Positions 52,540 through 63,450 of a stretch of DNA of 64,000 bases are shown piece after piece. The stretch's first letter is position 1. Each line of letters opens with the position of its first letter. This stretch comes from Clostridia bacterium (GTDB taxonomy: Bacteria; Bacillota; Clostridia; Christensenellales; Aristaeellaceae), in NCBI GenBank assembly GCA_017522345.1, contig JAFWZN010000078.1, forward strand, positions 1-64,000, written 5' to 3'. The translations under genes were made by a program, and so were the position numbers. The notes below the pieces were generated by a model, which ran no database searches, was not told the origin of the DNA, and saw only the letters and a list, made by a program, of their open reading frames with translations.

Positions 52540-53817
52540 TCAAATCTCTGCCCGACCGATGGCGACAGCGCCTTCTGTTTTTTCAATCAGCACTCTTTTC
52601 ATCTCTCCGGGCTCGGCGTCGGCTCTTACGCGAACATAGCTTTTTGTATACCCCTCCGCTCCGCCGTCAGGCGACGCGGTTTCAAAAAGCACTTCCTCAT
52701 AAGTACCTACCGTTTTATAGACGTATTCAAGCTCCAATTTGTTCCCGATTTCAATTAGTTTCTGCGTGCGCTGCTTCTTGATTTCTTCCGGTACCTGACC
52801 GGGCATGGCGTCCGCTACGGTTCCAGAGCGTCTGGAATAGGGAAACACGTGAATCCGCGCGAAATTCGCCTTTTTGACAAACGCGCGCGTTTCCTCGGCT
52901 TCCTCCTCTGTTTCGCCCGGAAAGCCCGCGATGATATCGGTCGTCAGCGCGCAGTTCGGAAAATATTTCCTCAAAATTCGCGCAGCCTCAAGGTATTCGT
53001 CGGGCGTATATCGCCGCCTCATGCGCTTTAGCACGCTTTCGCTTCCGCTTTGAAGCGACAAATGAAACTGAGGACAGATTTCGGGGTTTTGGGTAAGCCT
53101 TTGGGCAAATTCCTCGGTTACGGTAACAGGCTCCAAAGATCCGATCCTGACGCGCTTAACGCCTTCGGTTTGGCACACGCATTCAATCGCGTCAATGAGC
53201 TTTGCGCCGATTTCCCGCCCGTAGGATCCCATGTGAATGCCTGTTACGACGATTTCAAGATACCCCGCGTCCGCAAGGCGCTTCGCTTCCTTTTTGACGT
53301 CTTCAAGGGGCATGCTGCGAACCGGGCCGCGCACATACGGAATGATGCAGTAGGTGCAGAATCGGTCGCACCCTTCCTGTATCTTCATGGTTGCTCGGGT
53401 TTTCCCCTCGTGGCGCATGACGGTGAGGCACTCAAACTTCGCGCCCTTGACAGAAGCGGTCGCGCCAAGAGGCGTATTGGTTCTGACCGCCTCTTCAAAG
53501 AGCGTTACGACATTCGCTCTTTCCTGAACGCCGATTGCAAGCATTACGCCGGGAAGCATTACGCGTTTTGCATCTCTTTGCGTGAGGCATCCGGCTGCGA
53601 TGATATGGGCGCTTGGATGCTCTCTATGAATTCTGCGAATGAGCTTCACGCTTTTTTGATCGCCCGTTCCCGTGACGGTGCAGGTGTTTATCAGGTATAC
53701 ATCCGCGTCCTCGTTCATGGAAACGCTCTCGTAGCCTGCGTTTTCAAAAAGCTCCAGCATAGCTTCAGTGTCATACTGATTGACCTTGCAGCCTAAGGTG
53801 TGCGTTGCGATTTTCAT
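52540..53817 (-). CDS. mtaB: tRNA t6A37 methylthiotransferase MtaB
   Basis: This 425-residue radical SAM enzyme adds a methylthio group to t6A37 of tRNA. The N-terminal MTTase domain has three cysteines (TLGCKVNQYD, INTCTV, AGCLTQ) for one iron-sulfur cluster. The radical SAM cluster motif is CDRFCTYC. A TRAM domain with SYVRVRADAEPGEMKRV ends the protein. HSLSLQSGS-type features (LSLQSGSESVLKRMRR) fit the MtaB rather than MiaB branch. It starts 3 bases after rsmE. Confidence 0.94.
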   Translation of the reverse strand: MKIATHTLGCKVNQYDTEAMLELFENAGYESVSMNEDADVYLINTCTVTGTGDQKSVKLIRRIHREHPSAHIIAAGCLTQRDAKRVMLPGVMLAIGVQERANVVTLFEEAVRTNTPLGATASVKGAKFECLTVMRHEGKTRATMKIQEGCDRFCTYCIIPYVRGPVRSMPLEDVKKEAKRLADAGYLEIVVTGIHMGSYGREIGAKLIDAIECVCQTEGVKRVRIGSLEPVTVTEEFAQRLTQNPEICPQFHLSLQSGSESVLKRMRRRYTPDEYLEAARILRKYFPNCALTTDIIAGFPGETEEEAEETRAFVKKANFARIHVFPYSRRSGTVADAMPGQVPEEIKKQRTQKLIEIGNKLELEYVYKTVGTYEEVLFETASPDGGAEGYTKSYVRVRADAEPGEMKRVLIEKTEGAVAIGRAEI

Positions 53818-53820
53818 AAA

Positions 53821-54555
53821 TCAGATATCTCCCCAGAGGCTCATAATCACGCCTGCAGCGGTAACGGCGGCTGTTTCGGCGCGAAGAATGCGCGGACCGA
53901 GCGTCACGCACTTCGCCCCCGCCTCTACGAAGGCGTCCGCTTCCTTTTCGGAAATGCCGCCCTCAGGCCCGATGATGCAGGCGATATCGGAAGCGTTCGG
54001 ATATTCCTTGTGCGCGTCGCGCGTTCTGTAGCCCTCGGCTTCTTCCCAAAGAAGCAGCGTTAGCTCATGCTCGCGCACCTTCTTTTCAAGCTCCTTTACG
54101 CTGATGGGATCGGCAATTTCCATCTCCATCCCGCGTCCGCACTGCTTCTGAGCCTCCTGCGCGATCTTCCTGAACCGCGCAAGCTTCTTGTCCTTTTCCT
54201 TCTCCTCGATTTTGGCGACGCTTCTCTCCATGCGCACAGGCACCAAGCGCCTTGCGCCCAATTCCGTCAATTTCTGGCACAGAAACTCGAACTTGTCGCC
54301 CTTGGGAATGCCCATATAGACGGTTACGTCGATGGGCGCTTCGGAATTGGAAATTGCTTCGGTAAGCTCAAGATAGGCATTTTTGTCGTCCGCTACGCGA
54401 AGGCACGCGCTCCACATGCCGCCCTCGCCGTCCAGCGCCTGAACGGTTTGGCCGTCCTTTAATCTAAGCACTTTAAGCGCGTGCGCCGCTTCTTCCTGGG
54501 AAAGCGGCGCGCGTGCGTTGTCAATTTCATTTTTATTGATTTTAAACCTATGCAT
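53821..54555 (-). CDS. rsmE: 16S rRNA m3U1498 methyltransferase
   Basis: This 244-residue SPOUT-class enzyme methylates U1498 of 16S rRNA. It has a PUA-like N-terminus (EEAAHALKVLRLKDGQ) and the knot with IGPEGGISEKEADAF and LGPRILRAETAAVTA, the family hallmarks. It lies between prmA and mtaB with 3-base gaps on both sides. Confidence 0.96.
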   Translation of the reverse strand: MHRFKINKNEIDNARAPLSQEEAAHALKVLRLKDGQTVQALDGEGGMWSACLRVADDKNAYLELTEAISNSEAPIDVTVYMGIPKGDKFEFLCQKLTELGARRLVPVRMERSVAKIEEKEKDKKLARFRKIAQEAQKQCGRGMEMEIADPISVKELEKKVREHELTLLLWEEAEGYRTRDAHKEYPNASDIACIIGPEGGISEKEADAFVEAGAKCVTLGPRILRAETAAVTAAGVIMSLWGDI

Positions 54556-54558
54556 GGG

Positions 54559-55503
54559 TCAGTCCCTTTGGCAGGCAATGGCCGTCCACTCGCCGTCGTT
54601 TCGCTTGTCAAGCTTGCCGTAGCCGGCCTTATGAAGCGCCTCGATGACTTCGTCCTCGCGCTCACGGGCAATGCCGGAGCAAATAAACACGCCGCCTTCT
54701 TTTATGAAAGCGCGGACGGGCGCGGAAATCATGATGATGACGTCGGCAATGATGTTTGCAATCACAACGTCCGCCGTGATATCCGCCGCTTCCAGAAGAT
54801 CTCCCTCGCGGGCTTCGATAATATCCTTAAAGCCGTTGATTTCAATATTTTCCGCGGCAACGCGAACCGCCATGGGATCGATGTCGCTTGCAAGCACGTG
54901 CTTTGCGCCCATGTGCGCGGCGGCAATGGCCAAAATGCCAGTGCCGGTTCCGACGTCGATGACGTCCATGCCCGGCTTTACATATTCCTCAACGAGAGAA
55001 ACGCACATGCCGGTGGTTTCATGGGTGCCGGTTCCAAACGCCATGCCGGGGTCGATGGTGACGACCTTGTCGGAGGGCTCCGCGTCATACTCCTCCCAAC
55101 CGGGACGGATGACGATGTGCTTTCCGAGGCGGAAGGGCTTATACTGGCTCTTCCAATTCTCCGCCCAGTCTTCATCGTCGATGGTGGACATTGTAACTTC
55201 AAGCTTTCCAAGGTCGATGCCGGGGGCAAGATTCGGAAGCTCTCTGGCTCTGTCCTTCACATACGAAAGGGTGTCCGGCGCGCGGTTGTCCATCGGGTAA
55301 AAGCCGGTCACCTTTACGTCGTCGCCGATTCTTCTTGCGATTTCCTCGTCAATAATGTCCCACTGGCCCTCGGGGCGCTGGTTTAGCTGAACGTCGTTTT
55401 TGTCTTCGATGATCGTGCCCTGACTGCCCGCGTCAATCAGCATTTGGGAAACGATTTCGCTGGCAATCGTGGTCGTGAGCACGGTAATTTTCATCCAATC
55501 CAT
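54559..55503 (-). CDS. prmA: Ribosomal protein L11 methyltransferase
   Basis: This 314-residue enzyme trimethylates L11. The SAM loop MDVIDVGTGTGILAIAAA, the GMAFGTGTHETTGMC motif and the VVIANI motif are present. The ATG at 55503 is preferred since AGGGGG lies about 9 bases upstream; an ATG three codons later is possible. It follows dnaJ closely, as is usual in Firmicutes. Confidence 0.95.
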   Translation of the reverse strand: MDWMKITVLTTTIASEIVSQMLIDAGSQGTIIEDKNDVQLNQRPEGQWDIIDEEIARRIGDDVKVTGFYPMDNRAPDTLSYVKDRARELPNLAPGIDLGKLEVTMSTIDDEDWAENWKSQYKPFRLGKHIVIRPGWEEYDAEPSDKVVTIDPGMAFGTGTHETTGMCVSLVEEYVKPGMDVIDVGTGTGILAIAAAHMGAKHVLASDIDPMAVRVAAENIEINGFKDIIEAREGDLLEAADITADVVIANIIADVIIMISAPVRAFIKEGGVFICSGIAREREDEVIEALHKAGYGKLDKRNDGEWTAIACQRD

Positions 55504-55524
55504 TTGGCGTGTCCCCCTTCCGTT

Positions 55525-56655
55525 TTAAGAAAACGCTTCCTTCACACGGTCAAAGAACGACTTTTTCTGCTCATATTCCTTGCCGGTGGTGGACTCGTCA
55601 AAGATGCGAAGGATTTCCTTCTGCTTGTCGGTGAGCTTTTTAGGCACTTCCACCTTGACATTAATGTAAAGATCGCCCTTATTGGAGGTTCTGACATTCG
55701 GAATGCCCATGCCGCGAACGCGGAACTGCGCGCCGGGCTGCGTGCCTTCGGGAATGGTGTATTTGATGGGCTTATCAAGCGTAGGAACGTCGATTTCCGC
55801 GCCCAGCGCCGCCTGCGTAAAGGAAATCGGAACGTCGATAAACATATCCGAACCGTTGCGCATGAACAGCTTGTGCGGCTTTACGGAGATAATCAGCTGA
55901 AGATCGCCGGAGGGGCCGCCGTTGTCGCCCGCATGACCCTGACCGTATACGGTAACAATGTTGCCCTCGTCAACGCCGGCTGGAATGTTCACGCTTCTGC
56001 GCTTGGAGGTACGGATTTTGCCCTTGCCCGCGCATTTGGGGCAGGGATCGGAAACCGTTTGACCCTTGCCCGAGCAAACGGAGCAGGCGCGTCTGTTCTG
56101 AACGCGGCCGAAGGCGGTGTTTGCAATCACCGTTTCAACGCCGGTTCCTTTACATCTTGCGCAGCTGACCGGCTTGGTTCCGGGCTTTGCGCCGGTTCCC
56201 TTGCACTCTTCGCACGTTTCGGTGCGAACCAGATTAATCTCTTTTGCGCATCCCTTTGCGGCCTCTTCAAAGGTCAGGGAGACGCCGATACGGATGTCGT
56301 CGCCCTGCACGGGGCCGTTTCGGCGTGCGCCCGTCGCGCCGCCGCCTGTAAAAATATTGAATATATCATCAAAGCCGCCGAACCCGCCAAAACCGCCGAA
56401 GCCGTCAAAGCCGCCGAATCCGCTGCCCTGACCGGGCTCCTCATGACCGAACTGGTCATAGCGGGCGCGCTTCTGGGCGTCGGACAGCACGGAATACGCT
56501 TCGTTCGCTTCCTTGAACTTTTCTTCCGCTTCCTTGTCGCCGGGGTTGACGTCGGGATGGTACTTTTTGGCCATCTGGCGGTATGCCCTTTTAATCGCCG
56601 CATCGTCGGCGTTTCTTTCAAGGCCAAGCACCTCATAATAATCCCGCTTTGCCAA
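55525..56655 (-). CDS. dnaJ: Chaperone protein DnaJ
   Basis: This 376-residue type I DnaJ has a J domain with [17 protein letters not shown] (HPD motif), a Gly/Phe-rich linker ([16 protein letters not shown]), four zinc motifs of the CxxCxGxG type, and a C-terminal substrate domain. It stimulates DnaK. The start is TTG at 56655, 8 bases after AGAGG, giving the family start [11 protein letters not shown]; a GTG at 56664 is the alternative. Confidence 0.96.
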   Translation of the reverse strand: MAKRDYYEVLGLERNADDAAIKRAYRQMAKKYHPDVNPGDKEAEEKFKEANEAYSVLSDAQKRARYDQFGHEEPGQGSGFGGFDGFGGFGGFGGFDDIFNIFTGGGATGARRNGPVQGDDIRIGVSLTFEEAAKGCAKEINLVRTETCEECKGTGAKPGTKPVSCARCKGTGVETVIANTAFGRVQNRRACSVCSGKGQTVSDPCPKCAGKGKIRTSKRRSVNIPAGVDEGNIVTVYGQGHAGDNGGPSGDLQLIISVKPHKLFMRNGSDMFIDVPISFTQAALGAEIDVPTLDKPIKYTIPEGTQPGAQFRVRGMGIPNVRTSNKGDLYINVKVEVPKKLTDKQKEILRIFDESTTGKEYEQKKSFFDRVKEAFS

Positions 56656-56695
56656 ATTCCACACCTCTTTATGTCAAATCTTGCATCAACACAAC

Positions 56696-56727
56696 CGCGA
56701 AAGCCGGGAAAAAATCCGACTTTCGCG
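56696..56727 (-). promoter_or_regulatory. Intercistronic hairpin between dnaK and dnaJ
   Basis: CGCGAAAG and CTTTCGCG arms with further inner CGG/CCG pairing form a stable hairpin. There is no T run after it on the minus strand. It may protect or limit dnaK messages relative to dnaJ. Confidence 0.5.
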
Positions 56728-56762
56728 TGTGTTAATCACATATTTTTGTTTATTTCGCTGTA

Positions 56763-58589
<1,827 letters not shown>

Positions 58590-58622
58590 TTATCCTCCTA
58601 CATGTGTGAACTTTCTTTTCTA

Positions 58623-59216
58623 TTATTCTTCCCCGGAAAAAACCTTAACCATCGCATAGCGGATGATTTTGTCCTTGACCTTGTAGCCCTTCTGGAAGAC
58701 CTCGGCGATCATGTCGGCTTCTCCGCCCGCTTCTCGCATAATTGCGTTGTGCTTTTCGGGATCGAACAAAACGCCTTCCGACTCAACTTCCTCCATTCCG
58801 AGCTTGCCCATTGCGTCCAGAAGCAGGCGCAGGGTCATCTTTACGCCCTCAGCCATCGGTCCCTCGTCACCCTGCTGGGCAGCGTGCTTGATGGCGAGTT
58901 CAAGGTTGTCGATGATGGGAAGGATGGCGAAAATGGTTTCGCGAACGCCGTCGTCATAGGCGTCGGTTCTGACGGTTGCGTTTCTTCTTTTAAAGTTCGC
59001 AAATTCCGCCTGCGCGCGGAGCATCATATCCTTATAGGAATCTCTCTCCTCTACGCACTTTTTAAGCGCTTCCGCCCATTCTTCCTGCGTGGGCATTTCG
59101 GCATTTTCGGTGTTTTCGTTCATTTCTTCATTGGTCGCGGTTTCCTCGGCGTTCAGATTTTCCTGAGAAACCGTTTCTTCCTGATGATTTTTCATTGTCT
59201 TCCCCTTTTTCTTCAT
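58623..59216 (-). CDS. grpE: Nucleotide exchange factor GrpE
   Basis: This 197-residue DnaK partner has a Glu/Asn-rich N-terminal tail, a long coiled coil (RDSYKDMMLRAQAEFANFKRR) and a C-terminal beta domain (YKVKDKIIRYAMVKV). The ATG at 59216 overlaps the hrcA stop as ATGA and has GGAG upstream. A second ATG at 59195 has AAGGGG upstream and may be used instead. Order hrcA-grpE-dnaK-dnaJ is conserved. Confidence 0.93.
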   Translation of the reverse strand: MKKKGKTMKNHQEETVSQENLNAEETATNEEMNENTENAEMPTQEEWAEALKKCVEERDSYKDMMLRAQAEFANFKRRNATVRTDAYDDGVRETIFAILPIIDNLELAIKHAAQQGDEGPMAEGVKMTLRLLLDAMGKLGMEEVESEGVLFDPEKHNAIMREAGGEADMIAEVFQKGYKVKDKIIRYAMVKVFSGEE

Positions 59217-60241
59217 TGCTCTTCTCCAGATAACAGGTTGCTGATAACCTGTCCCATATATCCCATCACGCCGATGACGCGTCCGTAATCCATTCGGGTG
59301 GGCCCGATGATGCCGAGCGTGCCTTTGCCGTGCGGTCCTACACTGTAAGTTGCAGTTACCAAGGAGCAATCCTTGAGTTCCTCAAGCCCGGTTTCGGGGC
59401 CGATGCGGATGGAGATTTCCATGCCGCCGGATTTTTTGAGGATGTTCATGAGTCTGTCGCGCGATTCAAATACGGATAAAATGTTTTTCGCCTTTTCAAC
59501 GTCGCTGTATTCGGGGTAATTGAGCATTTTGGTGGGGCCCATGATCACGATGTCCTCGGGCGCATCCTCCATCAGCTTATCCTCCATCGCGCTCATCACG
59601 CCGCCGAGAAGGCGACGGTGCATGGACAAGTCGCGAAACAGCTGCGCGAAAATCTGTCTGACTTCGCTTAACGTATGGTTTTGAAGCTCGCCCGTCAGCA
59701 TCTCGGAAATGCGGTACAGATGCTCGGAAGTAATCCCTTCCGGCACGCGCACGACCGCGTCCTTCACAATGCCCGCGCTCGTTACCACAACCATAAGCGC
59801 CGCATTGTCCGAAATCGGAACCAGCTGAACGCGCTTTATGCGAAGGGAATGCATCTGCGGGGCGACGATCACGCTTGTGTACTGCGTCGCGTCCGAAAGA
59901 ACGGAGGCTGCGGTCCGAATCATCTCCTCCACTTGATTGGAGCGATGGTTCATGTGCTGATCGATACGCATCTTCATTTCCTGGCTCAATCCGCCCATCT
60001 TTAAAAGCCGATCCACATACAGGCGATACGCCTTGTTGGACGGGATGCGGCCCGCGGAAGTATGCGGCTGCGCCAGATATCCGAGTTCCTCCAGATCGCT
60101 CATTTCATTTCGGATGGTGGCCGGCGAAAAGCCGACGCCCGCCTTGCGCGAAATGGTTCTCGAGCCTACCGGAACTGCAGTCAGGATGTAATCGTCGATG
60201 ATCGCTTTTAAGATCATAAACTTGCGATCGTCCAGCGTCAT
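59213..60241 (-). CDS. hrcA: Heat-inducible transcription repressor HrcA
   Basis: This 342-residue repressor binds CIRCE and is helped to fold by GroEL. The N-terminal winged helix (SRTISRKAGVGFSPATIRNEM), SAGRIPSNKAYRLYVD and the C-terminal IGPTRMDYGRV are typical. The start at 60241 has AAGGAGG 7 bases upstream. It controls its own operon through the CIRCE just upstream. Confidence 0.96.
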   Translation of the reverse strand: MTLDDRKFMILKAIIDDYILTAVPVGSRTISRKAGVGFSPATIRNEMSDLEELGYLAQPHTSAGRIPSNKAYRLYVDRLLKMGGLSQEMKMRIDQHMNHRSNQVEEMIRTAASVLSDATQYTSVIVAPQMHSLRIKRVQLVPISDNAALMVVVTSAGIVKDAVVRVPEGITSEHLYRISEMLTGELQNHTLSEVRQIFAQLFRDLSMHRRLLGGVMSAMEDKLMEDAPEDIVIMGPTKMLNYPEYSDVEKAKNILSVFESRDRLMNILKKSGGMEISIRIGPETGLEELKDCSLVTATYSVGPHGKGTLGIIGPTRMDYGRVIGVMGYMGQVISNLLSGEEQ

Positions 60242-60260
60242 GCGCTCACCTCCTTCGTCG

Positions 60261-60287
60261 TTAGCACTCATTTGTGGTGAGTGCTAA
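60261..60287. promoter_or_regulatory. CIRCE operator
   Basis: TTAGCACTC-N9-GAGTGCTAA is a perfect match to the CIRCE consensus (arms 60261-60269 and 60279-60287). It lies between the promoter and the hrcA start. HrcA binding here represses the heat-shock operon. Confidence 0.97.
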
Positions 60288-60300
60288 TTACATTGCATAG

Positions 60301-60328
60301 ATTAGCACTCTCCGGGGTAGTTTGTCAA
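60301..60328 (-). promoter_or_regulatory. hrcA operon promoter with overlapping CIRCE half site
   Basis: On the minus strand a consensus -35 TTGACA (60328-60323) and -10 GCTAAT (60306-60301) have a 16-bp spacer. A second copy of the CIRCE half TTAGCACTC at 60302-60310 lies on the -10 region. Confidence 0.65.
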
Positions 60329-60401
60329 TAGCCCGGGAAGAAAAAACATGTTAAAGTTGGAATTTCAATCAAATATGCATGGTTTTGTCATGATTTGCGA
60401 A

Positions 60402-60438
60402 GAAAAAAAGTCTGAGCGGGCAATCAGCCGCCCGCTCA
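60402..60438 (-). terminator. Terminator of the lepA-hemW operon
   Basis: On the minus strand a perfect 9-bp stem (60438-60430 with 60421-60413) is followed by a run of T (60409-60403). The stretch 60311-60400 upstream of the hrcA promoter holds nothing else I can name. Confidence 0.88.
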
Positions 60439-60440
60439 AA

Positions 60441-61562
60441 CTAAAGCTTTTCAAGCAATTTCACAATCAAGGCATTTTGAACATTCATGCCCTCGCGCGT
60501 GAAGGAGAGGAAGCTTCCGTTTTTTTCGGCAAAGCCGGCTTTTATAAATTCATCCGCTTCCTTTAAAACCCTTTGCGCCCTTTCGTTTCCAAACGCCTTT
60601 GAAAAAGCCTCCATGTCCAATCCGCGCGTCATGCGCGTTTCGAGCATGATCGTTTCTTCCATGCGCTCATATTCCGATATCATTTCTCTTTCCCCAAATC
60701 CCTCGCCATTCATATAGGAAGAAAAGCATGGATTGAAAAATCGCGCCTCGTTCATCAAGGAATGCGCGCCCGATCCAAGCCCCAGATAATTTTTGCGCGT
60801 CCAATACACGATGTTATGGCGGCATTCATATCCGGGATAAGCATAGTTGGAAATCTCATAACGCTTCATACAGCGCTTTTCAATCTCCTCAATCGCCCTT
60901 TCCTGCATCGAAACGCTTTCGTCGTCCCCGGGGATCGTCACTTCTCCCCTCTCGGCCCTTTCAAAAAGCTTTGTGCCCTCTTCAAGGATCAGGCTGTACA
61001 TGGAGAGGTGTCTGATGTTTAAATCAAGCGCCTTCTGAACGGATGAAACGAAGTCGTCCATTGTCTGACCGGGAAGCGCGTACATAAGATCGACATTGAT
61101 ATTGTCTATTCCCGCGTCCTGCGCTTTGCTGACCGCTTCCTCGACGTCCACCCATTTGTGAATCCGTTCAAGAGATGAAAGGATGACGTCTTGCGCAGCC
61201 TGCGCGCCGAAGGAAATGCGGTTGACGCCCGCTTTTCTTATATATGAAAGCTTTTCCCCGTCAACGGTTCCGGGATTGGCTTCCATGGTGATTTCAATTT
61301 CTTTATCAAACGCAAACAAATCCGATAGCCCGCCCAAAATTCTTCCGATCTGCTCTTTTGAAAGCAAAGAGGGCGTACCCCCGCCGATAAAGACGGAGGG
61401 TACGCCGAACGCGCCGTATTCCGTTTTCGCCCGCTTTGCTTCATCAAGCACGCGGGCGATGTATTCGTCCGCATACGCAAGCTTGCCTGCATACGATTCA
61501 AAATCGCAATAGGCGCATTTTGAGGCGCAAAAGGGCACATGAACATAAATGGAGGCTTTCAT
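60441..61562 (-). CDS. hemW: Heme chaperone HemW (radical SAM)
   Basis: This 373-residue radical SAM protein has CASKCAYCDFES near the N-terminus, the cluster motif of HemW, GGGTPSLL, and a C-terminal HemN_C domain. HemW carries heme to respiratory enzymes; it is not coproporphyrinogen oxidase, although often called so. The CxxxCxxC followed by Asp-Phe fits HemW. The ATG at 61562 lies just after the lepA stop; longer in-frame readings overlap lepA and are not used. Confidence 0.93.
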   Translation of the reverse strand: MKASIYVHVPFCASKCAYCDFESYAGKLAYADEYIARVLDEAKRAKTEYGAFGVPSVFIGGGTPSLLSKEQIGRILGGLSDLFAFDKEIEITMEANPGTVDGEKLSYIRKAGVNRISFGAQAAQDVILSSLERIHKWVDVEEAVSKAQDAGIDNINVDLMYALPGQTMDDFVSSVQKALDLNIRHLSMYSLILEEGTKLFERAERGEVTIPGDDESVSMQERAIEEIEKRCMKRYEISNYAYPGYECRHNIVYWTRKNYLGLGSGAHSLMNEARFFNPCFSSYMNGEGFGEREMISEYERMEETIMLETRMTRGLDMEAFSKAFGNERAQRVLKEADEFIKAGFAEKNGSFLSFTREGMNVQNALIVKLLEKL

Positions 61563-61563
61563 G

Positions 61564-63372
61564 TTAATCCATCTTGAGAACAGCCATGAACGCTTCTGAA
61601 GGCACCTCGACCGAGCCGACCTGACGCATGCGCTTTTTGCCTTCCTTCTGCTTTTCAAGCAGCTTCTTCTTTCTTGTGATATCGCCGCCGTAGCACTTGG
61701 CAAGAACGTCTTTTCTCAATGCCTTTACGGTTTCTCTGGCAATAATCTTTCCGCCGATGGCAGCCTGAATCGGGATTTCGAAAAGCTGGCGCGGAATCGC
61801 GTCCTTTAGCTTCTCGGCAATCGAGCGGCCTCTTGCATAGGCGCGATCCTTGTGAACGATGATGGACAGCGCGTCGCACATTTCACTGTTTAAAAGCATA
61901 TCAAGCTTGACCAGGTCGCTTCTGACATAGCCTTTGAGTTCATAATCGAAGGATGCATAGCCGCGCGTGCGGCTCTTGAGCGTGTCAAAGAAATCGTAGA
62001 TCACTTCGTTTAACGGAAGATCATACGAAAGCGCCACGCGGCCGCCGTCGATGTACTTCATATCCTTAAACGTGCCTCTCTTCTCCTGACACAAATCCAT
62101 GATCGCGCCGACGTAATCGGCGGGCGAGATTACATGCGCATCGACATACGGCTCTTCCATGAAATCGATGTCGTTTACGGGCGGAAGATTGGTGGGGTTG
62201 TCGATGGAAAGCATCTCGCCATCCGTTTTGTGCACGCGGTACACAACGGAAGGCGCGGTGGTGACGAGGTCAAGGTCGAATTCGCGTTCCAGACGCTCCT
62301 GAATAATTTCCATGTGAAGAAGACCCAAAAAGCCGCAGCGGAAGCCGTAGCCGAGCGCGACGGAAGTTTCCGGGTCAAACGCCAGGGAAGCATCGTTTAA
62401 GCGCAGTCTCTCAAGCGCGTCCTTGAGCGCCTCGTAATCGGAGCCGTCCGCCGGATAAATGCCGCAGTACACCATCGGAAGCACGGGCTTATAGCCGGGC
62501 AGCGGTTCGGACGCGGGCTTCACGGCGTTGGTAATCGTATCGCCCACGCGAATATCTGCGATATCCTTGATGGAAGCGGCGATATAGCCAACGTCTCCGG
62601 CCTTTAAGGTCTTGGTCGGGTAGTAGCCGTTGGGCGTGAACGCGCCGACCTCTGTTACGTCAAACTCGTGACCGCTGGCCATCATGCGGATGCGGTCGCC
62701 CACGGAAACCGTGCCTTCCTTTAAGCGAACGGAAGAAATGGCGCCGCGATAATTATCGTAATAGCTGTCGAAAATGAGCGCCTGAAGGGGCGCGTCGGGG
62801 TCTCCCTCGGGCGGCGGCACGCGATCGACAATGTCGCGAAGAACATCCTCGATGCCGATGCCGGCCTTTGCGGAAATGAGCGGACACCCCTCGGTATCAA
62901 GGCCGATTTCATCCTCGATTTCCTTTTTGACCACTTCCGGCTGCGCGCTGGGCAGATCAATTTTGTTGATAACGGGCAGAATTTCAAGATCGTGATCGAG
63001 CGCAAGATATACATTGGCCAGCGTCTGCGCCTCGATGCCCTGCGACGCGTCCACAACCAGAATCGCGCCTTCGCATGCAGCCAGCGCACGGGAGACTTCG
63101 TACGTAAAGTCAACGTGGCCGGGCGTGTCGATCAGGTTAAGCTCGTATTCCTCTCCGTCCGGCGCCTTGTAGGGCATGCGCACGGCCTTGGATTTGATGG
63201 TGATGCCGCGTTCTCTTTCCAGTTCCATGCTGTCCAGAATCTGATCGGTCATATCCCGAAGCGCCATCACGCCCGTTTTTTCAAGCAAACGGTCGGCAAG
63301 GGTTGATTTGCCGTGATCGATGTGCGCAATGATGCAGAAATTTCTGATTCGCTTTTGCGATATCTGTGCCAA
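61564..63372 (-). CDS. lepA: Elongation factor 4 (LepA)
   Basis: This 602-residue translational GTPase has G1 [17 protein letters not shown]3 DTPGHVDF, G4 NKIDLPSA and the LepA-specific C-terminal domain ([15 protein letters not shown]). It is full length. It heads an operon with hemW, a pairing common in Firmicutes. AGGACATG spacing gives GGAGGACA before the ATG at 63372. Confidence 0.98.
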   Translation of the reverse strand: MAQISQKRIRNFCIIAHIDHGKSTLADRLLEKTGVMALRDMTDQILDSMELERERGITIKSKAVRMPYKAPDGEEYELNLIDTPGHVDFTYEVSRALAACEGAILVVDASQGIEAQTLANVYLALDHDLEILPVINKIDLPSAQPEVVKKEIEDEIGLDTEGCPLISAKAGIGIEDVLRDIVDRVPPPEGDPDAPLQALIFDSYYDNYRGAISSVRLKEGTVSVGDRIRMMASGHEFDVTEVGAFTPNGYYPTKTLKAGDVGYIAASIKDIADIRVGDTITNAVKPASEPLPGYKPVLPMVYCGIYPADGSDYEALKDALERLRLNDASLAFDPETSVALGYGFRCGFLGLLHMEIIQERLEREFDLDLVTTAPSVVYRVHKTDGEMLSIDNPTNLPPVNDIDFMEEPYVDAHVISPADYVGAIMDLCQEKRGTFKDMKYIDGGRVALSYDLPLNEVIYDFFDTLKSRTRGYASFDYELKGYVRSDLVKLDMLLNSEMCDALSIIVHKDRAYARGRSIAEKLKDAIPRQLFEIPIQAAIGGKIIARETVKALRKDVLAKCYGGDITRKKKLLEKQKEGKKRMRQVGSVEVPSEAFMAVLKMD

Positions 63373-63417
63373 TGAACATGTCCTCCAAACCCCAAAAGGG
63401 CAGTTTTTAACTTATAT

Positions 63418-63446
63418 ATTTTATACGAAAAAGCATTAAAAATCAA
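63418..63446 (-). promoter_or_regulatory. lepA promoter inside the previous gene's terminator
   Basis: On the minus strand the -35 TTGATT (63446-63441) and -10 TAAAAT (63423-63418) have a 17-bp spacer. The same bases form the hairpin AAAGCATT (63452-63445) with AATGCTTT (63437-63430) followed by T, a terminator for the gene ending at 63451. Confidence 0.55.
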
Positions 63447-63450
63447 TGCT

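Noticed and set aside
60348-60566. A 72-codon plus-strand frame between hrcA and hemW
   Set aside because: Most of it is antisense to hemW and its terminator, and it has no ribosome site.
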